Assembly: GCF_023343835.1 (NCBI RefSeq)
Contig: NC_064437.1
Span: 13,791,001 to 13,855,000, forward strand
Source of the DNA: Lagopus muta
Taxonomy: Eukaryota > Chordata > Aves > Galliformes > Phasianidae
DNA length: 64,000 nucleotides
Reading direction: 5' to 3'
This document shows, in pieces, positions 22,101-34,462 of this stretch (position 1 is its first letter; each line of letters begins with the position of its first letter). The notes under the pieces are model-generated. The model saw only the letters and a program-made list of their open reading frames with translations. It searched no databases and was not told the origin of the DNA. Both the position numbers and the translations under genes were made by a program.

Positions 22101-25100
22101 CAGTACTTTTTGGATTCAGGCCCAAATGTCACTATTATCTGTAGCTGAACAATTACGGTCCCCTATCTGTGGTAGCTGATACATTTTAGTCTCTGTTAAT
22201 TGTGATAAAAAGGTAGAAATGCTGCTGTTTTCCTCAATTTCATTTAAATGGTATCTTACGTATCTTTGCTTATTTAACTATATTTTTCAGTAATTACTTG
22301 CAGTCTGTGATTTGTTTTAAATTCAAGTTCCTTCAGAGAAGCCCTGTTCTGTCCTCAAATACTGTTTGTACTAGTGCTGCTCCAAAAGTAATTCCTCCTA
22401 TTTTATTATGTTGGCCCATGACAGCAGAGGCAAATGTTGGTGGTATAGCAGTAGAGGTTGAACCTTCCCACCAATATTCCATTACATGTTGTTGCTGTGT
22501 GACAAATGGCAGCAGAGGGGCAGTCTGACAACTTGGAGTCTGACGTGGATGTGCGGATAAAGAAAAGAGGTGTCACTGAATTCCTCCCTCAGGAAAAGAT
22601 GGCACCCACTGACACTCATCACCACTTGCTGAACATTTAAGGAGATCAAACAATGAATGTCAGCACCATGAGGCAGTGGTGTGTTTCAGAAATGGTAACA
22701 GCAATGTGAAAGACAAGCCATGTTCCAGACAGTTACACACAGCTGCCACACCATAAATGAAGAGTGAAATCAGCTCATCCACACAAATCAACTAATGGTT
22801 GTGATGATGTTAAAAAGTAATACTAAGTAACCGAGAATTTGGTCTGTCAAATAGAATCACTACGCTCTTTGTATGTGTTGGAATTTCCAAGGAAATGAAT
22901 AGGAGGCATTACTTTTGGAGCATCCTATGCATAACTGCATATCCTGTATGACAAGGTGAATACAGTTTAATACATTACCTCCATCTGCAATGCAGCATTT
23001 GATGCAATCAAAGCCTGAACAGCAGCATTGATGTCCACAAGTTTCTGAAAACAGAAAACATATTTTAGAACATAAAAAGTGAACAGAAATATCCTAAATT
23101 GCAGGAGAAAAAATTCTGAGCATTGTTGTAGGAACATAAAGATGATCATAATGTTGCCATTTTAGAAAATAATTCGCAGACAATACTTACTTTTCAAACC
23201 AAATTTGCCCTTTCATCCCCAAACAAAACAAGCTTACATCATGATAAAGCATTATTTGATATTTATTCACATCCCCATCCCCATTTTAATGATCAAATTC
23301 CTGGAAGCTGGAATAGTTACAGATCAGTGCCTCAACTTAATCTCTCCCAGCCATTTAATTTGTACGGTTGAGAAAACCAATCTGCACAAGTATGAAAAGG
23401 TGCTATGTCTTTCAAGATTAGCATATAAAGAATGTTTGATCCAGTTAAATAGGTGCAGTTCATGCCATATTCTCTGTTCCGACTTTTGTGGCGGAAAGAT
23501 CGCAGGACTTCTATCAACTGAAAACATCACTCCTGCTGAGGAGACTTTGTCTTGCAGAACTGCCACAGTTGCAGGTTGTTGGCCAAGGAGGGAAAAGGAG
23601 AACTGAGGTGAAAAAGATTGACTGGAGCATAACTGAGCTCTGAAAATGTCTGGTGATCTGAAACTGCAGGGCCTGTGCTGCTAAGAATTGAAGATGTTCT
23701 CATGATGCATAAAAGAAAAATGAAATACCTAATCTGACCTAAATGCAGACTTTAGAGCAGAAAGTCATTCCCTTGGGTATCTTCATTCTCTACACCTCGT
23801 GAGATGTGCAGAGCAGACACCAGGTTTATTTATTTTTAACAAATTAAGGAAGCCATGCAAACAACTGTGCCTTGTGGTTGGCCCTTGTTCTCAGATTATG
23901 TACACCATCGCAGATTTAGGATGCTTCAAATACTGAGTCTGAGGACTGGATTGGAGTCATGTTATTTACTGTACTTACTCTTGGTCCTGGTGGCCCAGGT
24001 GACCCCTAGAAAATAAGAGAAACTATGTATTAGATTCTTCACACATTTATAGAAAGCAATCACAATGCAAAAACACAGGCATTTTTTTCAATGCACTTAC
24101 AGGTGCCCCTGTCTGGCCCTGAGGTCCCTGGGGTCCCTGGAAGAAATGGAGATAAAATGCAACAGTTACAGTTGAATATCTCTGCTCTTATAATTATGTA
24201 TTTTTTAAATCACAAATGCCACAATACATACAGTGAAATCAGCAGGTTTGTGGTATGGGCCTTAGTAAAACTGTAATTGTTAATATTCTTAAAGTACCAC
24301 ACTCTGTGAATGTGAAATACTCTTTTGAGTATTGCTGGTTGGCTAGTTACCAAAACTTGTTTATCCGACTGTATTTGCTATCAAAGTCATTCTTACTCAA
24401 AGTATGACTACATAACATACCATACAACGTGCCAGCATTATGTGCATATTGATGATACAAATGCTATAGTGGACAAATTAGCATAAAAGTATTGTGAAAA
24501 TGTTATAGGCTGTCAAAAAGAAGTGACTGATTTTCTTGTCTCCACAAATATCTTCAGGACGTTTGTCAGCTCCATTTACCAGCAGTGATACTTTTCAGGT
24601 AGAATGCATTAGGTTAATTGCTTAACAGAAATATTGCAGGCTTCCTTTATATTAATGATATTATGTCCATACTCCCAACCTTAAGGGCCATCATTTTAGT
24701 ATGTAGGATAATATGGTGGGGAGGAAAGGAGGACAGCTGCTTGGCCCTAGCTCATAGTTCCTGAGCTTCAGTTTTGACTTAGGGTTGTATACGTAACCCT
24801 CCCAAACACAGTCTTCCTCATATGAATGAGCCTTTCTATTCACACTGAGACAGAATGATACCTGTATCTCTGTTAAATTCCCTTCTCCATTCCCTATATA
24901 CTGAAAGCCTCTAGGAGCTGCTGTAACATAATACCAAGAACAGTGACAAGGAAAAGAGTAGGTGACAGCGATAGAACACAAGGAAAAGAGAGAAATGAGA
25001 GGCACAGAGCAGATCTGCATTATGCATGAATAAAATCATAAAGCCTATCTGAGTTTATTTAAGCAAAGCACTCCTTAGCTACTGCTGTGTATACCAATTA

Positions 25101-28100
25101 TTCAAGCACAATGAGCTGTTCCAACAAAAGCATTCATATGCTACCATAGTCATGCCAGAATTGTTTCTGCCAAAAGAGAAATAATCTTATCTGACATGGT
25201 AATGCAGTAAATATTGTGAGGTCAGTCTAGCCAAGGAGGTATCAACACTTAACATAGCAATAAGAAGTATTCCTGCTGTGAGATTTCACAAGATCCGTGT
25301 GAGAGTCACTGCAAGCTACAACTGCTGACCATGGGCTGCAGCTGGTCCAGCTGGAAAAGGCTCAGATAATCAATTCAGTCTTACATTGATTTCACAGAAT
25401 CACAGAATTCTGTGATTTATGCATATTTAAGTAAAGAGGACCTCAAAACAAGTAGTAGTAGTTTATTTAGGCTCCAAATTCATCTTTATTGAGACAATAG
25501 AAGCTGCATTTCTTACTATTTCTACACATGCTCATAAGATAGAGCACACAGCAGCCACCTGGAAGTGTATCTGATGGGATTATGATGACTTCTGCAGCTG
25601 CTCAAGGTGACGAGTGCCTGCACGTCACCTGCTCTTCTCATGCCAGAGGGGTTCAGGTGCTGCATTGCTGCTGTCATGTCATTCCCAGCACTAGAACTGT
25701 ACCAACCAGGGGCTGAGACTTATGCTTTATGCATGTTCTGTATGAGAATTGAAACAAGCTGTTCCTGAGAATTTAGAGGTATGATCTTCCGATGCTTAAG
25801 AAAGACAAACTTAATAGCATAATTTAATGACTAGAAGTCATTTTCTTTTAACTGATGCACCCCAATCCTATTTATGGTTTCATCCACTTGTAACCACAGA
25901 AGGGACTCTTAAGTCATTTTGTAGGTAAGTGTTTGCTGTTATTTTATAAAGGCATTAATGATTAATTTTGGAAAATGTATTTCAAAGGATGAGTCACTTT
26001 AGCATATGCAGTAGTACAGAAAACACTGCAGGTCCTGTGGCAAGTATCTCACCTTCCCTTTTTACTCTGATTTTGATTACTGCACAGCCTGAAATTATCT
26101 TTGAAATCCTGTTACTATGAAAGAGACATATTATTTTTGTTACAAAACAGATTTTTTCTTTCTGTTTTTATTACAAAACAGATGGGAGAGGAGTTTGCAG
26201 AGGTGATATCTACTTCACTATTTTGTGGTAGACCTTGACTGATACAAACAAACAGAATATCACAGAGCTGACCTCCACGTTTAGTCAATCAGATCAGCAG
26301 CTCAGGTGCTGTTGGACTGCTGTGGGATTCAGTGGCATGTGGATGCACAGCTGGTCTCTATGATTGTGCTTGGTGAAGTATCTTTAGTATGAAATGAAAG
26401 TGCAAAAGAGAACCTTGGACAGACAAATTTGACGGTGTGAGGACATACTTGTTTATCTTGGTTCAGGACTGGATTATGCAAACACCAGGTCAAGCAAGGC
26501 ACAAAGTCTCCAACAGTTCATCCCTAAGTAACCACTGCTCTCTGATGAATAGATGCCTTTGTTCTCTGGGTGTTGAGATTTAGAAATTCCAGGAAATTTT
26601 CCAGATGACCGAATACTTCAGTTAATATTCTATATTCTTGACATATGTCACAATTTTAAAACTTCTAAACTTCTGGGATTAGAACAGATGAAAATTGTGG
26701 TGCTTCTGATACAGAACTGAATATTTAAAAATCCCCAACTGCACTGTTCCAGTGCTTGTCAGGGATCTTGCAAAAGAGGAATGGGGCTGGTATTGATTCA
26801 CTGTCACCTTGCCAACAAAACCAATCTGGGAAAAAAGATAAAAATTGAATGCAATTTGTCAACTGCAGTAAACATCTTTGGAGGGGATATTACATTTCCC
26901 AAATACATTAAAACTTAAAAGATCTATATCACTTACTTTTAAAAGTCTTTAGAATGTAGCCAAACTGTACAGAGCGTGTTGACAATCCTGTAAAGATGTT
27001 ATATTCTTTCTTTCCGTTACATAGCAGCAGAGTAAGATTGAACTACACTTTTTATGGATTAAGCTAATTGCAGAATGTTTCATTGGAATGTAGGGGATTA
27101 CCTTTACAAATCCACTTCATTTACCTTTTGATCATAATAGAATTTAAGTGAGAAGATTCTAGTATAATTCCAGTGTACTGAGTATAATTGCAGTTGATAA
27201 CAAAAGCAGATAACAGAGCTTTTAGTTTTAGTGTGCTCTTTAATTCTTTAACCACCCTCTATGCTAGTACAGAAGTTCAAAGGGCAAAACTCCAGCCTTC
27301 TTCTAACACTGATTTCACATGCATTGATAAATAAGTTTAACTTTGAAAACATGACCAGCCCCAGGGATGTCCATATTTTATATGCCTTCAGAAACTTTTG
27401 AAGAAACAAAGTAAAACATTTATTTAAAATCAATTGAAATGATTTAAAAAAAAAAAAACTGTAATCCCAAAATGGTAACCTTTCCATGACTACTTTTGCT
27501 ATTTTGATATTATTCCATTGCATCTCAGAATGGGTAAATCATAACAAAGACATAGTACTCTGATACACCAGACAGCGTACTAGCTGTTGTCAATGACTGT
27601 AAATCTAAGATAAAAGATTGTAATAGAAAATTACAGACTCTGCTTTATCATATTTTACTTTACTTTTAACCATAGGATAGTCAAGTGCTGAAACACTTGC
27701 CCCAAAAGATTATCCAATCTCCATTCCTGGCAGTTATCAAGACTCATCTGAATACAGGTCTGAGTGATGCAGTCTGATCGCAAAGCTGATTCTCCTTTAA
27801 ACAAAGCTTTGGACGTGAAATATCTCATGGTCCAAACAACCTGGATTATCCTATGACTCTATATTATAATCTACTAATTTTTTATTGTTTTGTATTACTA
27901 ATGACATGCCCTGAAACTAAAAACAAAAACAAAAACCAACAGTAATCTTAAACTAGGTAAGTTAAAAGACTTTAAGAAATGTCAGAATTCTGAAACAATA
28001 TTCTATAAAGCTTTCCATGACTTTCTCAATGTTATAATGACAGCAATATGATTATTTTGAATTGGAAAATAATTTTCATTTTATTCCAAGAACCCTCTGT

Positions 28101-31100
28101 TTCTGATTACCAAATTTTCTCTAGAAATAGCCTACAGGACCTGAAGTTTTAACTAAACAAGGAGATATGGTTTTATATTCCATGTTTTTCAGAGGATGAG
28201 AGAACATTTCTTTCTAGTATTGAACACTATTCATGACAGACTAAAAATTTTTAACTAAAACTTAAAATCCTACAGAGAAGTTGAAATTTCCATGATTCTA
28301 GCACGAATGCCAATATCAATTTTGAAGGTATAAATGCAAGCCCAGACCATGCAGTTGGATGCAAATCACTTTATCTCCTTCACATGTGAAAACAGTTGGA
28401 AATATGCCCTTACACTGAAAACTGCTGCACTTTGTGTAGTTCAAAATTAAGCATCCTTGTTCAGAAAAAAAGTCTTAAAAGAGGAATTCATAATTTAGGT
28501 AATAATTTCTTAAGGAGCAGCACCACTAATGGAAAAAATGTTTTTTCACTGCTTTTTGTGCGTATGTTTGCATGCATGTGTGTGCCCACATTATGCCCTC
28601 TATGCTGTTACAAGCATTCTTTAAATAAAAGATGAGAAACATTTAAGATGGTTAATAGAAAGAATTGAGAGCCTAGTTTCCTCTTACTATGAGATAGGAA
28701 TTGTCACATTAGGATCAGTGAGGAAAGCTTCTTGAGATAAATACAGAAAAGCTTCATTCTAAACCTTAATTATTTGAGTTTTTATGATTTATTTTTCAAA
28801 AACTTTATAAAGCAGTTAGGTTGGAACCGTATGTAGGTGGATAATAAAAATCAAAATCCATTAAAATGTGAAACTAAATGACCTTTGCGAGGTGGGATGA
28901 AAGGAAAAATATTGCATTGGCCAGTTACAGGAACAGGAAGCGACTGTTACAAACTAATGCCATATGTATCAACTGAAACTGCATTCACGTTTGCTGTAAA
29001 TAAGATAAATTTACACTGGCTTTTCAGGTAGCCATCATTAGCTGGATGCTTTACTACCTCTAACACAATTTTTAAATAAAACCAAACATTTAATATTGGA
29101 CAAAAAATAATGTACTCTTCTTACTGAAGAATGAAAGCACAGCTTGATTAGCTATCAGCTCTGCCTGCTGTATCCACAGCTGGCATGGAGTACATGGACA
29201 CCAGCCTCCTGCTTCTGGCTTCTCCCTCTCCAGACAAGAGCATGCAGGCACAAATGCAGTGCTGTATGCACACCCTGCTGTGAGGCACTGGAGTGCTGAC
29301 AACAAACAGAAGATTTTGCTTTTAGATCTGAACCATACCAGATGTGGGGTATATGCCTGCTATATGACTGTGAGCCATATTGTTTGAAACAGGAGCCTGC
29401 GTGCACAAGGAGAAGTCGAGCTTTTGACTTGCGGTCCCAGCCTTCAGGACAGAGCTTTGCTCAGCACAACAGAGCCCTCCGGCTGGCAGAGCAGGCAGGA
29501 GAGCACTCAGCATCACACACGAATACTTTTCACACAGCCAAGTGAATGAAAGCACAGAAGTGGTTTCAGCTTACCATTTCACCCCTTGTGCCCTTCTCAC
29601 CTCTCGGTCCCTGTAAGAAAGAGAAGCTGTTAAGCCAGTATGCTTTCTAGCTTCTAGGACTTCAGCAAATCAATGTGAGAGAGAGTCATACAGCTCCCAT
29701 GAAAAGTCCACCTGTGGAAGTATTTACAGCTCTGGGGCTTTAATTTTTCTGCATTATTAGAAGGATAAATTGTTTGAAAGCAGCTTGTAATCCCTATATT
29801 TGAAAAACGGATTGTTTTCTTCAGATTGCAGACGCATTCTTTTCTCAGTAATTTTTAAAGCCAGTGTTCTCCCTCTCAGGAGGCTGTACTCTCCAATCTG
29901 ATCCATCTTAGTGGGAGGTAAGTGTTTCACCATCTAACGAACTGGGAGCCAAACATTGTGCCCTCTGCCACCGAAGAAATCCATTGGTTACACATCCACT
30001 TTTGTTAGTTCTTTTCTCACAGCTAGATTACACACTGGTTTTCTGTCTCCGTGGCATTTTTAGCTAGTTTTTCATTTATGCTGTGTTACATTCAATATGA
30101 AGTCTATTAAAACCTTTGAACATTTATATAGAACTGTTTTCTTCCATGTGACAGTGAAATGAATACAGGAAGACTTAAAGTGTTGCCTTTTTCCCAATAG
30201 GTGGAAAGAGAAGTCTAGTTATCAGAGGAATTACTCCTTCTCCTTTTATTTTTACTTTTAAATTAAATAGTCATATATATTAATTTTATAGTGGAATTGC
30301 AGAATAGTAGTGGTTGGAAGGGACCTCAAGAGATCATCTAGTCCAACTAAAGCAGAATCCTTTCAGCAGGTTGCACAGGAAAGCATCCAGGTTGGTTTTG
30401 AATATTTCCAGAAAAGGAAGCTCCAAAACCTCTCCAGGCAGTCTGTTCCAGCACTCTACCACCCTCAAAATAAAGAAGCATTTCTTCATGTATGGAACTT
30501 CTTATGTCCCAGTTTGTGCCCATTGCCCTTTGCTTTGCCATTGGGCACCACTGAAAAGAGCCTGGCCACATCCACTTGGCACTCAACCTTTAGATTCTTC
30601 TAAACATTGATAAGAGCCCTTCTTGTCCAGGGTTGAACAGCCCCAGCCCTCTCAGCCTTTCCCTGTAAAGAAGATGCTCCAAACTCCTCATCATCTTTGT
30701 GGCCCTCTGCTGGACACTCCAAAAGTTCCCTGTCTTTCTTGAACTGAGGAGTCCAGAAACTGACACAGTCCTCCAGATGCAGCTTCACCAGGGCAAAGTA
30801 GAGGGGGAGGATCACCTCTCTCAAACTGTTGGCCACACTCTTTTTTAATGCACCGCAGAATACCTGAGGCTTCCTTGGCCATAAGGCATACTGCTGGTTT
30901 GAGGATTACTATTTCAACTTTTAGACATTCTCCTGACATTGCCTCCAAGTTCTATGGATCAGGAATTTGGAGGTATAAAAAAAAACATTATGTATCTTCC
31001 ATGGATGGGATGGGTGTCTTGGACATGGTAGGCAGAACTTGTGGATCTGCAGGTGGTCTTGTAGAATGCTGCTCTGTCCCACGCACAGGGAGAGTGAGAC

Positions 31101-34100
31101 AGAATAGAAACAGGGATGGGGGCAGAACTCCCCTGCTTTAGGGAACCTAGAGAGCACTGAGGGCCATCAGAAAGGCCAAGAGGAAGATTTTTCTAGAACT
31201 CCTGCAGACTTAAGACTGAGTAAGGACAATCAGGTGACAGTTTATGTGTTGTTGTACACCTTAATCTGCTCACTGCCACTGTAGCCATGTCCTCTGTATG
31301 CTATGCTTCAGCACAGAGCCACTACAATGATTTTTTCATCATCTTGGATCGCATCATATCGGATGCTTCTATTACATATACTTTAACTTGCCAGCATAGT
31401 AACAGTACAAAGATGGTCCTGCTAGTTACTCTTTGCAGATGGCAAAATAAGATAGTGAACAGCCATAAAACAGATTATTAGAAATGAAGGTAAGTGGAAT
31501 AATGAGAGTATGCAAAAGAAAAGGGAAACTCACAGGCCTGCCAGTTGGGCCTGCAATGCCTTCTTGACCAACAGGCCCGATATATCCCTGTAAACAAACA
31601 AACAAAAAATTAGATGACTGAGCTTTCAAAATGGAGAAAATCCTCATGACACATCCCTGCTTCAAGTTGCTCAGCACTGGTAAATATCCAAAAGATCTTG
31701 GCAACATTCTTGTTCTGAATAGTGAACGCTCTTTGCTATATAATCAACAAGTGGAAACTTAAATACTCTGACCACCAACGACCAATTATTTACTGAGCTA
31801 CAATCACTAATATCTTGAGCCATGTTACTGACTGCAAGTACTCTTGTAAGACTACCGGTAAATACTGCTACAATGTGATTTTACCATTCTGTTTCATTTA
31901 GAGTGAAACAGCTCATTTCCAGTGTTTATGTTGTATAGGAATGTTTTAAAAAAGAAACAACAAACCAACAGCTATTAGAACAAGGTCACTAAAGTCTTTG
32001 CCCTGCATCTGGTTAACTAAACTGCAGGAGTTCTGCAATGTCAGTGGTAGCAGTGAGAGAACTTTCCAGTAAGTCTTCTTATGCTGCAAACTTCCCCCAT
32101 TTGATGCAGTAAGATGGATGCACATTCCCAGATATTATACAATGCTTTCACATTTTTTGTAAGAAAGTACAATATCATGAAGGTGTCATGCAGAATGAAC
32201 TAATGCAGACTAGTAACCTTATGAAAAAAGAAAGGAAATACATTTTTAAAAGACTACTTAGAAATTCTCAATGCCTAAGTACTGGTCTCTTTCACTGTAG
32301 GCAAAGTTTGACTCTGTTTTGCTTCCCCGTTAGACAGTTATGCAATCAGCATTGTGGTCAGTAAGAAGAAAGAGAAATAAATACATGACAGTGATAAAGA
32401 AACTTGTGTAGATAAAGTTGTACAAGGAGAGTGTCATTATCAGCAGAACCTGCTTCTTTCCTTAAAGCTGGGATCCCAGCTCTGCTTGTGTGCCTGCACC
32501 CACGTTGTAATCACACCACTGTGGCTGACCAAGCAAAGGGCTTCTAGCGGAAATGGTCTGAGAGAGAAAGTTTTGAGTAGAGGGTTCTAGTCTTTTAGTA
32601 CAAAAAAGGAGGATTCCTTCAGCTAGAAATGTGTGAAACCTGTAAGCCTTCCTGACAATGTCCTTTATGGAGTGAAACACTTACAATTTGCCCTGTTGGG
32701 CCTTTCGGGCCCAGAATTCCAACTAAGCCAGCATCTCCTGCAGGACCCTGAAAATACAAAGGAGAAGTTTAGTCAAACATAAACATCAGCTATCAGCTTG
32801 TTTTAAACTCTTGCAAGCAGTGGAAGATAATTTCTAAGAGCTGTAACAGTGAAAATACCAAGCTCGCTGACCCAGAACATTCATATTTGGACATGAAGTA
32901 CACAGCTCTGACTACAGTGTTCCAACAAGTTCAGACACACTCTGAACAAATTATTGTTAAAGCTGATTAAATCTGTTCTTCCCTAGTATTTTCACTCTGT
33001 AAATGGCTTAAGATCTAACAAAAAAGAACAAACACATACTTTTGGGCCTGGGAATCCTTGAAACCCCATCAAACCTTGATCTCCATCTTCTCCCTGTAAT
33101 AGAAGCAGGCATCCTCACTTATTCCACGCTGGTAACTCTTGGAATAGTTGCTTTGCCTCAAGAGCTGTGATTACGTACAGTTTGTCCTTTGGCTCCAACC
33201 TCTCCCACTGGCCCCTGGTCACCTTGTGATCCTGGATGGCCTCTTTTACCCCGTTTTCCTGGATGACCCTGAAGTCCTTCTGCACCCTGTGAGTAGGAAG
33301 AAAATGCATCTTAACATACATGCTTTAAGCTATTTCCAGTATGGTACCTCCCTGTGAAAGTGCTCAAGTGCACAAAGTGAATTACAGAACAGGAAGAAAA
33401 GGAGTAAATTTTAAATGCGTAAGAAATCACATCTAGCTCAGGAGATCACCAATCTGCAAATTATTTGGATTGGGAACATACAACTTTCAAGATTGCTTTG
33501 TGCTTACGCTCTTTCTTTGGTAATTCCTTTCACTTCTAGCAAAGACTTTTGGCCTGACTCAGTATGTCTCCTCCTACTACTTTGCAAAATCTGGTAACCC
33601 TTTTCCCCTTTATTTCCTATCTTTCTCGGATTGCAAGCTTTTCTGAGCAGGAACTGGCTCTTTTCAGTTCATCATCCAGACCAAGCAGTATAAACTGGAC
33701 TGGAAGTATCGGCAGTAGACACTAATAACAGTGAACACAGCTTTTACAAAATATCTTTATGAAAAGATAACAGACAGTATTTCCCTGCCCAGTTTTCAAT
33801 TAACTTAAAGCATTAAGAAGTGCTTACTGCTGGAATCACACAGAACATGGCAAATCACCATTATAAATGAAAAGTTCATCTTTAAATGGTGCAAATTATT
33901 TGCAATGTTTCCTTTCTTCACTTTTAAACCATCGAAATGTGTCTGATTAATATTATCAGTAGAAGCAGAGGAGGCCAGCACAATCTATACTCACACCTTT
34001 CATATAAATCCTGCTATCAATTGTTTGTATGATTAACAGTAGCATGGTATTTCCCTGCTCACTGCACGCTGAGCAGTATTAGTAGTACTGCATTTAAACA

Positions 34101-34414
34101 ACATGATCTGATGTGCATACCTTTAGCCCGGGTGCTCCCATGGGCCCTGGCATGCCTGGCAATCCCTTTGGACCTCGAGCTCCAGGATAACCTGCCAGAC
34201 CTGCTAAGCCTGGGCTTCCTTTATTACCCTTAATAAATTGAAAATAATTATTATTAGCAGAAAAGTCAAACATGTTTTCACTATATGCTAAAACAGGCAT
34301 GGAACATACAATCAGCTAAAGCTACTTAAAGCTTTCTGTATACATGGATACACTGATGGTACTCCAAAACATACAGAAAGAATGATCAGCAGTATCATCT
34401 GGATTTCTATTAAT

Positions 34415-34462
<48 letters not shown>

